DNA from: F23-B02 sp963620985
GTDB lineage: Bacteria; Bacillota; Clostridia; Oscillospirales; Oscillospiraceae
Length of the DNA: 64,000 bases
Direction: 5' to 3'
Assembly: GCA_963620985.1 (NCBI GenBank)
Contig: CAVFCI010000006.1
Location: forward strand, 1 to 64,000
Shown here one piece after another: positions 49,037 through 57,185 of the stretch. The notes under the pieces are model-generated. The model did not search any database. It had not been told where the DNA came from and saw only the letters and a program-made list of their open reading frames with translations. Position 1 is the stretch's first letter; each line of letters starts with the position of its first letter. Made by a program: the position numbers and the translations under genes.

Positions 49037-51808
49037 TCAGTCGTTCCTGCCGCAGCATTCCTTGTATTTGAGCCTGCGCGAGCCGTCGGCCTTCATCTTA
49101 CCGCAGGGGCAGGGATCGTTGCGGCCGGGCTTCGGCGCCTTCTTTATCGGCTTTTTCTTCTGCACCTCGCCGCCGACGTTTGCCGCCATGTTCTTTGCAA
49201 CGGCCTTGCGCTCGAGCGTCTGCTCCTTGCGGACGCGGATGGTGTAAATTCTTCTGACGGTCTCCTCGCGGATGCCGTTTATCATGGCCTCGAACATATC
49301 GTAGCCCTCGCGCTTGTATGCGTCGATGGGCTTGACGTTGCCGTAGCCGCGCAGACCGATGCCGCGCTTGAGCTCGGCCATAGCGTCGATATGATCCATC
49401 CAGTATTCGTCAACGACGCGCAGCATGACGACGCGCTCGATCTCGCGCATGACGGGCTGGCCGTCGGGCGCAAGCCCGAACTCCGCCTCGCGCTTATCGT
49501 AGACCTGCTGTGCGATATCGTACACTCTGTCGATGATATCCTGAGCCTTGGGCGAGCCCTTGAAGGAGTCGATGCTCACCGCGCCCTTGGGCAGGAAGAG
49601 CTTTTCAAAGGGAGCCGTGACCTCGGCAAGGTGCTCGGAGTTTTCCGCCGCGCCGCCGTGCAGGGCGTCGTTTACGCTGCCCGCGATGAAGTCGTATATC
49701 ATCTTGTTTATATTCTCGCGCAGATCCTCGCCGTCGAGCACCTTGCGGCGCTCGTCATAGATGATATTGCGCTGCTGGTTCATAACGTCGTCGTATTCCA
49801 GAACGCTCTTACGGGTCTGGAAGTTGCGGCTCTCGACGGTCTTCTGAGCCTGCTCGATCGCGTTGGAGAGCATCTTGTGGTCAAGCGGCGTATCCTCGTC
49901 CACGCCGAGCGACTCCATCATATTGCTCATGCGCTCCGAGCCGAACAGACGCATAACGTCGTCGGTCAGTGCAATGTAAAAGCGGCTCTCGCCGGGGTCG
50001 CCCTGACGGCCCGCACGTCCGCGCAGCTGGTTATCGATACGGCGCGACTCGTGGCGCTCGGTGCCGAGGATGAACAGGCCGCCGACGGCCTTGACCTTTT
50101 CGGCCTCCTCGTCGCACACCGCCTTGTGCTCCCTGAGCTTTTCGGCGTACATCGCACGCGCCTTGAGTATCTCCTCATCGTCGGTATCGGCATAGCCGGT
50201 AGCGTCGGCGATGACCTCCTCTGTAAAGCCCGCCTTGCGCAGATCGTTCTTTGCAAGGTACTCGGCATTGCCACCGAGCATGATATCGGTGCCTCGGCCT
50301 GCCATGTTCGTCGCAATGGTGACCGCGCCGAGCTTGCCTGCCTGAGCGACGATCTCGGCCTCCTTCTCGTGGTGCTTTGCGTTGAGGACGCTGTGCTTTA
50401 TGCCCCGCGCCTTTAAAAGCTTGGAGAGATATTCGCTCTTTTCAATGGATATCGTACCGACCAGAACGGGCTGACCCTTTTCGTGGCAGGCAATTATTTG
50501 CTCGATAATGGCTCTGTCCTTACCGGCCTCGGTCTTGTAGACAACGTCGGGCTGGTCGATGCGGGCAACGGGCTTGTTGGTCGGGATCTCGACTATATCG
50601 AGCTTGTAGATCGACGCAAACTCCTCTTCCTCCGTGACAGCCGTGCCGGTCATGCCGGAGAGCTTGTCGTAAAGTCTGAAGTAGTTCTGGAAGGTGATGG
50701 TCGCAAGGGTCTTGTTCTCGCGCTGGACATCGACATGCTCCTTGGCCTCTATCGCCTGATGCAGACCCTCGCTGTAGCGGCGGCCAAGCATGATACGGCC
50801 CGTGAACTCATCGACGATGAGCACCTCGCCGTCCTTTACGACGTAGTCGATATCGCGCTTCATGATGCCGTGGGCGCGCAGCGCCTGATTTATGTGGTGG
50901 GTGAGGGTCGAGTTTTCGATATCGGCGTAGTTTTCAAGGCTGAAGGCTCGCTCGGCCTTGGCTATGCCGCGAGCCGTGAGCGTCGCCGTGCGCGCCTTTT
51001 CGTCCACGATGTAGTCCGCGTCGAGGCTCTCGTCCTCCTCCTCCTTGGAGTCGGTGGAGGCGTAGACCTTTTTCTTCAGACCCGCGACGAAATCGTTTGC
51101 CTGCCGGTAAAGGTCGGTGCTCTCGTCGCCCTGACCGGAAATGATGAGCGGCGTTCTCGCCTCGTCGATGAGGATCGAGTCCACCTCGTCAACGATGGCA
51201 AAGGCGTGACCGCGCTGGACGCGGCTCTCCTTATAGATCGCCATGTTGTCACGCAGATAGTCAAAGCCCATCTCGTTGTTCGTGCCGTAGGTGATATCGG
51301 CGGCGTAGGCCGCCTTGCGCTGCTCGTTATCCAGACCGTGGACTATAAGTCCGACATCAAGACCCATGAACCTGTGGACCTTGCCCATCCACTCACTGTC
51401 GCGTCGGGCGAGGTAGTCGTTGACGGTGACGATGTGAACGCCGTCACCGGCTATGGCGTTGAGGTAGGCCGGCATGACCGCGACAAGAGTCTTGCCTTCG
51501 CCGGTCTTCATCTCGGCGATACGTCCCTGATGCAGGACGATGCCGCCGATGAGCTGGACGCGGAAGGGCTTCATGCCCAGCACGCGCCACGCGGCCTCGC
51601 GCACCGCGGCAAATGCCTCGGGCAGCATGGAGTCGAGATCCTCGCCGTTATCGTAGCGGCTCTGGAACTCGGCGGTCTTGGCGCGCAGCTCCGCGTCGGA
51701 AAGAGCCTGCATCTGCGGCTCGAGCGCCTCTATCTTATCGACGATGGGGTATATTTTTTTGAGCTCATGATCGGTATGGCTGCCGAAAATTTTACTGAAG
51801 AAACCCAT
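49037..51808 (-). CDS. secA: preprotein translocase ATPase SecA
   Basis: SecA drives export through SecYEG. The 923-residue protein has nucleotide-binding motifs around MKTGEGKTLVA, DEVDSILIDEARTPL and NMAGRGTDI, the preprotein cross-linking and helical scaffold domains, and a C-terminal SEC-C zinc tail (RNDPCPCG ... YKECCG). It starts MGFFSKIFGSHTDHELKKIY. It heads an apparent operon secA-pgeF-receptor-cdd-HTH. Confidence 0.98.
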   Translation of the reverse strand: MGFFSKIFGSHTDHELKKIYPIVDKIEALEPQMQALSDAELRAKTAEFQSRYDNGEDLDSMLPEAFAAVREAAWRVLGMKPFRVQLIGGIVLHQGRIAEMKTGEGKTLVAVMPAYLNAIAGDGVHIVTVNDYLARRDSEWMGKVHRFMGLDVGLIVHGLDNEQRKAAYAADITYGTNNEMGFDYLRDNMAIYKESRVQRGHAFAIVDEVDSILIDEARTPLIISGQGDESTDLYRQANDFVAGLKKKVYASTDSKEEEDESLDADYIVDEKARTATLTARGIAKAERAFSLENYADIENSTLTHHINQALRAHGIMKRDIDYVVKDGEVLIVDEFTGRIMLGRRYSEGLHQAIEAKEHVDVQRENKTLATITFQNYFRLYDKLSGMTGTAVTEEEEFASIYKLDIVEIPTNKPVARIDQPDVVYKTEAGKDRAIIEQIIACHEKGQPVLVGTISIEKSEYLSKLLKARGIKHSVLNAKHHEKEAEIVAQAGKLGAVTIATNMAGRGTDIMLGGNAEYLAKNDLRKAGFTEEVIADATGYADTDDEEILKARAMYAEKLREHKAVCDEEAEKVKAVGGLFILGTERHESRRIDNQLRGRAGRQGDPGESRFYIALTDDVMRLFGSERMSNMMESLGVDEDTPLDHKMLSNAIEQAQKTVESRNFQTRKSVLEYDDVMNQQRNIIYDERRKVLDGEDLRENINKMIYDFIAGSVNDALHGGAAENSEHLAEVTAPFEKLFLPKGAVSIDSFKGSPKAQDIIDRVYDIAQQVYDKREAEFGLAPDGQPVMREIERVVMLRVVDEYWMDHIDAMAELKRGIGLRGYGNVKPIDAYKREGYDMFEAMINGIREETVRRIYTIRVRKEQTLERKAVAKNMAANVGGEVQKKKPIKKAPKPGRNDPCPCGKMKADGSRRLKYKECCGRND

Positions 51809-51937
51809 ATTATTTGCCTTTCGTATGTAAAGATAATTTCACGCATAGATTGTAACACATAATTGTGAATAAAAAAAGACCTGCGGCATGGCTTTTACTG
51901 TCTTTTTATGAGTTTTTGTGCTCTGTGGCACAGGCGC

Positions 51938-51966
51938 TTGTTATTTTGCCGCCGGTTTGTTATAAT
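51938..51966 (+). promoter_or_regulatory. promoter of the DUF2156-truA pair
   Basis: TTGTTA (51938-51943), 17 bases, TATAAT (51961-51966). It sets the translation start downstream of here, at GTG 51997. Confidence 0.75.
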
Positions 51967-51996
51967 GACGCCATCACACGAAACGAGGTATCCTCA

Positions 51997-52869
51997 GTGG
52001 ATTTTAAGAAAATAACTCTGTCCGATGCCGGCACGCTGCGGCCTTACCTGCTCGGTCAGTACCGCTCCTGCGACTACTCGGTGCTGGGCATATTCATGTG
52101 GGCGGACAGGTTCGGATATGAATACTGCATATCCGACGGCGTGCTGTTCATGCGCGAGCGGGCGCGGCACGGCGGCGAGTACGACTATCTGCTGCCGCTG
52201 GGCGTGGGCAGCCTGTGCGAAAGAACGGCGATGCTGCGCGAAAGGCTCGGCGGCGGACTCACGATGAGCCTCGTCCCCGAGGAGGCGATGAACGAGCTCA
52301 GACAGGAGTTCAGCTTCACCGCCGCCGAAGAGCCGGACATTGCGGACTATATGTACAATGCCGAGGATCTGGCGTATCTTGCCGGCAAAAAATACAGCAA
52401 GAAGCGCAATCTCATCCATCAGTTTGAAAAGCTCTGCCCCGACTGCCGCCTTGAGCCGATAAGCGCCGAAAACGCCCATCTTATCGCCGAGTGCTGTGCG
52501 CACGACTGGTCGGACACGGGACTGAGCGAGCTTGCGGTATACGAAAACGACCACACACGCGAGGTGCTGCGCGACTACGCCGCCTACGGCTGCACGGGCT
52601 ATGCGCTGCACTGCGGCAGCGATATCGCGGCGTTCTGCATCGGCGAGGTGCTCGGCGATACGCTGATCGTGCACATTGAAAAGGCCAAGCGCGAGTACAA
52701 GGGCGCGTTTCAGATGATAAACTGCCTGTTTGCGAAAACAGAGCTGGAGAAATACGGCATACGCTACATCAACCGCGAGGACGATGTCGGCGACGAGGGA
52801 CTGCGGCAGGCAAAGCAATCGTACTTCCCCGCGTATATGCTGAAAAAATTCAGGCTGAGATATGAATAA
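51997..52869 (+). CDS. DUF2156 (phosphatidylglycerol lysyltransferase C-terminal-like) protein
   Basis: The 290-residue soluble protein has a double GNAT-like fold of the DUF2156 type: YRSCDYSVLGIFMWADRFGY, NAEDLAYLAGKKYSKKRNLI and FQMINCLFAKTEL, then YINREDDVGDEGLRQAKQSY. The GTG at 51997 with GAGG nine bases upstream is preferred because the promoter ends at 51966; a longer frame from 51865 would precede the promoter. It lacks the membrane domain of MprF, and its acceptor is unknown. It overlaps truA by eight bases. Confidence 0.85.
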   Translation: MDFKKITLSDAGTLRPYLLGQYRSCDYSVLGIFMWADRFGYEYCISDGVLFMRERARHGGEYDYLLPLGVGSLCERTAMLRERLGGGLTMSLVPEEAMNELRQEFSFTAAEEPDIADYMYNAEDLAYLAGKKYSKKRNLIHQFEKLCPDCRLEPISAENAHLIAECCAHDWSDTGLSELAVYENDHTREVLRDYAAYGCTGYALHCGSDIAAFCIGEVLGDTLIVHIEKAKREYKGAFQMINCLFAKTELEKYGIRYINREDDVGDEGLRQAKQSYFPAYMLKKFRLRYE

Positions 52870-53599
52870 TTACAAGCTCACCCTGAGCTACGACGGCACG
52901 CGCTACCGCGGCTGGCAGCGTCAGGGCAACACGGAAAACACGATACAGGCCAAGGTCGAGGCTGCGCTTTCGCGCATTCTCGCGCAGCCGGTCGAGCTCA
53001 GCGCCTCGGGCAGAACGGATGCCGGTGCGCACGCACGGATGCAGGTCGCGTCGTTTCGGGCTGACACGAAGCTCGATGTGCAGGAGATACTGTCGCGTCT
53101 GCGCGGCGCTCTGCCGGAGGATATCGCCGCAAACGAGCTCTCGCTTGCCGAGCCGAGGTTTCACGCAAGGCTCAGCTGCACCGGCAAAACATACGTCTAC
53201 AGAGTGCGCAGCAGCGCCGTACAGGATGTCTTCGAGCGCAGGTACATGTACCGCGTCGAGGAGGATCTGGACACCGGCGCAATGCGCGCAGCGGCGGAGC
53301 TCCTGCTCGGCGAGCACGATTTCACGGCCTTTCAGTCGAATAAGCGCATGAAAAAATCCGCTGTGCGGCGGATAGACAAAATAGATATCACGCGCAGCGG
53401 CGAGGAACTGCGCTTCACCGTTTCCGGCGACGGATTTTTGTACAACATGGTGCGCATCATCGTCGGAACGCTGCTCGAGGTCGGCGCACATCGGATGACG
53501 GCGGCAGACGTGGAGCACGCGCTCGCGTCGAAGCAGCGTGAGAACGCAGGTCCCACCGCACCCGCGCAGGGGCTCTGTCTGTGGGAGGTTTTTTATTAG
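52862..53599 (+). CDS. truA: tRNA pseudouridine synthase A
   Basis: TruA makes pseudouridine at positions 38-40 of the anticodon stem. The 245-residue protein has LTLSYDGTRYRGWQRQGNTE, the catalytic aspartate in SGRTDAGAHA and FLYNMVRIIVGTL. It is coupled to the DUF2156 gene. Confidence 0.96.
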   Translation: MNNYKLTLSYDGTRYRGWQRQGNTENTIQAKVEAALSRILAQPVELSASGRTDAGAHARMQVASFRADTKLDVQEILSRLRGALPEDIAANELSLAEPRFHARLSCTGKTYVYRVRSSAVQDVFERRYMYRVEEDLDTGAMRAAAELLLGEHDFTAFQSNKRMKKSAVRRIDKIDITRSGEELRFTVSGDGFLYNMVRIIVGTLLEVGAHRMTAADVEHALASKQRENAGPTAPAQGLCLWEVFY

Positions 53600-53642
53600 C
53601 GCAGGCGAACGCGCTCATCTCCGACGGATGAGGTGCCATCAA

Positions 53643-53886
53643 AAGCGGCGTTAGCCGCCTCAGCTTGTCAAAAAAGTCCCTCGCGGGACTTTTTTGACTG
53701 CACTTTTCCGCCGAGCATTTTGAAAGTATTCAAAATGCTTTTACCGAAATCCTTGAAATTTCAAGGATTTCGACGGCGGTTTATCTAATTCGAGGCGGGT
53801 CTTGCCCCCTCGAGCTCCCCCGCTGCGCGGATGTTTTTCCTCAGCAGCATAGGTTCTTTGACAGCCTGAAGCGGCGTTAGCCGCTT
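53643..53886. mobile_element. MITE-like element, family 2, copy 2
   Basis: A 244-base non-coding element in inverse orientation to the copy at 15375-15646. Ends: AAGCGGCGTTAGCCGCCTCAG at left and an inverted counterpart at right, each followed inward by TGTCAAA. The interior keeps the ATGCTGCTGAGGAAAA and CCGCGCAGCGGGGGAGCTCG tracts (minus strand), and adds three hairpins (about 53678-53696, 53717-53740, 53747-53773). It lies between convergent truA and rplL. Confidence 0.75.
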
Positions 53887-53893
53887 ACATTAC

Positions 53894-53936
53894 AACAAAA
53901 AAAGAGTGCAGACCCGATGAAAAGTCTGCACTCTTT
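53894..53936. terminator. terminator of rplL (bidirectional)
   Basis: Thirteen-base perfect stem (53901-53913, 53924-53936) with a ten-base loop; a T-run follows on the minus strand. Confidence 0.85.
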
Positions 53937-53954
53937 TTGATATTGCGTAATTTC

Positions 53955-54326
53955 TTACTTGATCTCGACTGCTGCGCCGACTGCCTCGAGCTGAGCCTTG
54001 AGAGCCTCTGCGTCTTCCTTGGAAACGCCTTCCTTGACAGCAACGGGAGCCTTCTCGACAAGAGCCTTTGCCTCTGCCAGGCCGAGACCGGTGATGCCGC
54101 GGATCTCCTTGATGACCTTGATCTTCTCTGCGCCGAAGCTGGTCATAACAACGTCGAACTCGGTCTTCTCTGCGACAGCCTCTGCTGCGCCGCCTGCTGC
54201 GGGAGCTGCTGCTGCAACTGCGGAGACACCGAAGGTCTCGCAGATCTCATCAACGAGCTCCTTGAGCTCGAGAACGGAAAGAGCCTTGATCTCGTCGATC
54301 ATGGCGGTGATTTTTTCGCTTGCCAT
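53955..54326 (-). CDS. rplL: 50S ribosomal protein L7/L12
   Basis: The 123-residue stalk protein has the N-terminal dimerisation helices, an alanine/glycine hinge (AAAAPAAGGAAEAVAEK) and the factor-binding domain KIKVIKEIRGITGLGLAEAK. GGAGG precedes the ATG at 54326; an upstream in-frame TTG is not needed. Confidence 0.98.
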   Translation of the reverse strand: MASEKITAMIDEIKALSVLELKELVDEICETFGVSAVAAAAPAAGGAAEAVAEKTEFDVVMTSFGAEKIKVIKEIRGITGLGLAEAKALVEKAPVAVKEGVSKEDAEALKAQLEAVGAAVEIK

Positions 54327-54362
54327 TATAATTTCCTCCAATTTTAATGTTTGGTGCAGCGA

Positions 54363-54890
54363 TTATTCCGCTGCTTCTGCCGGAGCGGCTGCGCCGCCCT
54401 TCTGCTCGATGACTTCGCTCAGAGCAACTGCAAGGCCGCCCATGATCGCGTTCAGGGAGCCTGCCAGCTTCGAGTACAGGTCGTTCTTGCTGGTGAGCGT
54501 GGACAGCTCTGCTATCTCCTGCTCGCTGAGGATCTTGCCCTCCATGAAAGCCGCCTTGACATTGAATCTGTCGCCGAGCTTCTTGGAGTAGTCGTTGATG
54601 ATACGGAACGGAGCGATGGGATCCTCGGTGCTGGTTGCCAGGGATGTGCTGCCGTTGAGGACGGGATCGAGTTCCTTCATTCCGACCTTGTCGATAGCGA
54701 TCCTTGTAAGGGTGTTCTTGACGACGGTGTAGTCAACGCCCTCCTTGCGCATCTCTGTGCGCAGAGCCGTATCCTCGGACACGGTGATACCCTGATAATC
54801 GACCAGAATACCTGCGCTTGCTGCGTTGATGCGCTCGACGAGTGCTTCTACGATCGCCTGCTTCTCGCTGAGAACCTTTGCGTTAGGCAT
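54363..54890 (-). CDS. rplJ: 50S ribosomal protein L10
   Basis: The 175-residue stalk-base protein has KQAIVEALVERINAASAGIL, DYQGITVSED and the C-terminal helix that binds L7/L12. It is preceded by an L10 leader RNA, through which L10 or L10(L12)4 represses the operon. Confidence 0.97.
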   Translation of the reverse strand: MPNAKVLSEKQAIVEALVERINAASAGILVDYQGITVSEDTALRTEMRKEGVDYTVVKNTLTRIAIDKVGMKELDPVLNGSTSLATSTEDPIAPFRIINDYSKKLGDRFNVKAAFMEGKILSEQEIAELSTLTSKNDLYSKLAGSLNAIMGGLAVALSEVIEQKGGAAAPAEAAE

Positions 54891-54925
54891 GTGTGTTTTT
54901 CACCTCCACACTGATGTTCACGCTC

Positions 54926-55032
54926 AAAAAGAAAACCTCCCTGTCCGAAGACATGGAGGCTGTAAGCAATCAAAATATGATGCCATCCTCGGCAGGATTT
55001 ACACCATAAGATACCTGCTGTCTTTGGAGCGC
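54926..55032 (-). ncRNA. L10 leader RNA with intrinsic terminator
   Basis: On the minus strand the leader contains AAAGACAGCAGGTA and TCCTGCCGAGG, the two conserved internal strands of Firmicutes L10 leaders, followed by the terminator stem CCTCCATGTC / GACAGGGAGG (54936-54959) and TTTTCTTTTT. Confidence 0.85.
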
Positions 55033-55038
55033 TCGATT

Positions 55039-55067
55039 ATGATATCAGACTCCCCCGCATTTGTCAA
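55039..55067 (-). promoter_or_regulatory. promoter of rplJL
   Basis: Minus strand TTGACA (55062-55067), 17 bases, TATCAT (55039-55044), directly before the L10 leader. Confidence 0.8.
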
Positions 55068-55117
55068 GCTTTTTCGCGCATAAATCGAGGCCTTTGTTAG
55101 CCGCAGCAACAAAAGCC

Positions 55118-55146
55118 TTGATTTTTCAGCACTTTTTTGTTAAAAT
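55118..55146 (+). promoter_or_regulatory. promoter of the lysozyme-SLH gene
   Basis: TTGATT (55118-55123), 17 bases, TAAAAT (55141-55146), 65 bases before the chosen ATG. Confidence 0.6.
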
Positions 55147-55210
55147 GTTTGATGTAACGCTTTTGTTGCCTATTTTTAACTTATTTTCACGCATCACAGG
55201 AGAGACCCGC

Positions 55211-56608
55211 ATGAAAAGATACATATCATTTCTGCTTGCCGTTCTGATGCTCGTGAGCCTTGTTCCCGCGTCGGCACTGGCCGACAGTGAGGTGTCTTCC
55301 ATGAAAGCCAGCGAGGAGCTTAAAACACTCATCAAATATTGGGAGGGCGTGAGGCTCACGGCTTACAAGGCGCACTCGAGCGAGGAATACTGGACGATAG
55401 GCTACGGCCACTACGGTCCGGACGTTTACGAAGGCATGGAGATCACGGCGGAGCAGGCCGACGCTTATTTCGAGCAGGATATTGCCGTATTTGAAGCTGC
55501 GGCAAACCGCATAATAGCAAATTACGGGCTTGAAGCAAGCCAGAACGTATTCGACGCGATGCTGAGCCTTTCGTACAACTTCGGCCCGAGCTGGGTCGAG
55601 ACATACGCAGGCTCATGGCGGCTTGCGCGCTATGTCAAGGCCGGCTTTAAGGACAGCAGCGGCAATGCCATTCCCGCATCTGAGATCGCCGATGCCTTTG
55701 CCGTGCTGTGCTCGGCAGGCGGCGAGATACTCCCCGGCCTTTTAAAGCGCCGCTTGAATGAAGCGGAAATTTTCCTCTACGGCGACTACAGCACCGCCTT
55801 TACAAACTTCGTCGCCGTCATATTCGACGCAAACGGCGGTACGCTCAGCAGCGGCAACCGCGTCATCGCCTACGAAAAGGGCAAGCCCTACGGCTCGCTG
55901 CCGGTAGCTGCGCTCAGCGGCACGAAATTCGGCGGCTGGAAGGACGCGAGCACCGGCAGCACGATAACGTCAAGCTCCATAGCCGATCAGATACGCACCC
56001 TTACAGCTGTCTGGGGCGAGCATATGTGCCCACTCGGGGATAATTGCCCGTCGAAGAATTTCGCCGACGTTCCCGCGAGCTACTGGGCGCACAGCGATAT
56101 AGACAATGTCGTATCCTTGGGACTGTTCAACGGCACGAGCACCACGCGCTTCGGCGTGAACGACCTCATGACGCGCTCCATGCTGCTCGCAGTGCTCTAC
56201 CGGCTTGACGGCAGCCCCGACGTGTCCGGCTATGAAAACCGCTTTTCGGACGTTGACGAGAGCAAGTATTACTACAACGCCCTGCTCTGGGGCTCGCACA
56301 ACAACATTTCAAACGGCTACTCCGACGGCACGTTCCTGCCAGACGGCACGCTCACGCGCGAGCAGTTCGTGACCTTCCTGAACAGATACGCAAACTACAA
56401 GGGCTATAACACCGAGGTATACGCCGATATAGGCAGCTACTCCGACGCGCAGCAGGTCAGCACCTTCGCACGCGAGAGCATGTGCTGGGCGATCGGCGCA
56501 GGCATAGTTACAGGAACGAGCGCAACGACGCTCAGCCCTCAGGCCAGCGCGACCCGCGCACAGGTCGCGGTGATGTTCAATCGCTTCGCAGGCGGCATGA
56601 CAATTTGA
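55211..56608 (+). CDS. secreted lysozyme (GH24-like) with InlB-type repeat and S-layer homology domains
   Basis: The 465-residue protein has a signal peptide (KRYISFLLAVLMLVSLVPAS), a phage-type lysozyme domain (about 35-190: LIKYWEGVRLTAYK, WTIGYGHYG), an InlB B-repeat-like module (about 198-270: VIFDANGGTL ... KFGGW), and three SLH domains (about 280-465) for binding secondary cell wall polymer. The catalytic Glu is E45 and the Thr is T62, but the Asp expected nine residues after Glu is Ala54, so activity may be altered. AGGAGAG lies before the ATG. It probably derives from a phage endolysin moved to the cell surface. Confidence 0.85.
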   Translation: MKRYISFLLAVLMLVSLVPASALADSEVSSMKASEELKTLIKYWEGVRLTAYKAHSSEEYWTIGYGHYGPDVYEGMEITAEQADAYFEQDIAVFEAAANRIIANYGLEASQNVFDAMLSLSYNFGPSWVETYAGSWRLARYVKAGFKDSSGNAIPASEIADAFAVLCSAGGEILPGLLKRRLNEAEIFLYGDYSTAFTNFVAVIFDANGGTLSSGNRVIAYEKGKPYGSLPVAALSGTKFGGWKDASTGSTITSSSIADQIRTLTAVWGEHMCPLGDNCPSKNFADVPASYWAHSDIDNVVSLGLFNGTSTTRFGVNDLMTRSMLLAVLYRLDGSPDVSGYENRFSDVDESKYYYNALLWGSHNNISNGYSDGTFLPDGTLTREQFVTFLNRYANYKGYNTEVYADIGSYSDAQQVSTFARESMCWAIGAGIVTGTSATTLSPQASATRAQVAVMFNRFAGGMTI

Positions 56609-56620
56609 TTTGGGCAAACT

Positions 56621-56652
56621 AAAATCCCCGACCGCGGTCGGGGATTTTTTCA
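56621..56652. terminator. terminator of the lysozyme gene
   Basis: Perfect 28-base palindrome (56621-56648) followed by T-runs. The identical palindrome recurs at 61865-61892. Confidence 0.88.
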
Positions 56653-56666
56653 TTATCTATCTGCTT

Positions 56667-57167
56667 TTATTCGTCATCGTTGCCGTCGTCCGGCTCGGGG
56701 GTCGCCGGTGCGGGCGTGGGAGTGGGAACGACCTTCTTGACGAAGGTAGCAACGATGCTGTGATCCTCCGTCACGCCCGACAGCGTGTAGCTGTCCACTG
56801 CGCCTACGTCCTTGCCGTCTACCATGACCGCCTGTATCTCATAGCCGTCGTTGGGGGTGATGGATATCTTCAGGCTCCCGCCGTCGCTGACGGACGCGCT
56901 GCCGTTGGGATCGGTGCTGCCGCCGTTGCCCGCCGTAACGTGTACGGTATGCGTGCTGCCGGATTTGTCCGTATCCGTCTTTTGTTCGGGCGCGGCGCTC
57001 TCGACCACGGTCTTGTTATTTGATGTGACCGAGCCGGGCTTGAAGTCAAAGCATCCGTCAGCCGCGACTACCACGACCGTCAGCACTGCCAGAGCGCAGA
57101 GGATGCCTGTTATTATCCATTTTGTTTTCATGCTCATCGAGCGCTTGCCGTTATTTTTTCTGCTCAT
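56667..57167 (-). CDS. single-pass membrane protein with extracellular beta-repeat domain
   Basis: The 166-residue protein has a cytoplasmic basic start (SRKNNGKRSMSMKTK), one membrane helix (about 17-35) and an extracellular module ISITPNDGYEIQAVMVDGKD to YTLSGVTEDHSIVATFVKK, a bacterial-repeat (divergent InlB B-repeat-like) domain. It ends in a PTPTPAPATPEP tail. Function unknown. It follows ricT by 18 bases. Confidence 0.7.
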   Translation of the reverse strand: MSRKNNGKRSMSMKTKWIITGILCALAVLTVVVVAADGCFDFKPGSVTSNNKTVVESAAPEQKTDTDKSGSTHTVHVTAGNGGSTDPNGSASVSDGGSLKISITPNDGYEIQAVMVDGKDVGAVDSYTLSGVTEDHSIVATFVKKVVPTPTPAPATPEPDDGNDDE

Positions 57168-57185
57168 ATCTCGCCTCCGGGATCG

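Noticed and set aside
51865..51996. N-terminal extension of the DUF2156 gene
   Set aside because: A good promoter at 51938-51966 lies inside it, and GTG 51997 has a well-placed ribosome site.
55061..55210. 50-codon extension of the lysozyme gene
   Set aside because: It would hide the signal peptide; a promoter at 55118-55146 and AGGAGAG favour ATG 55211.
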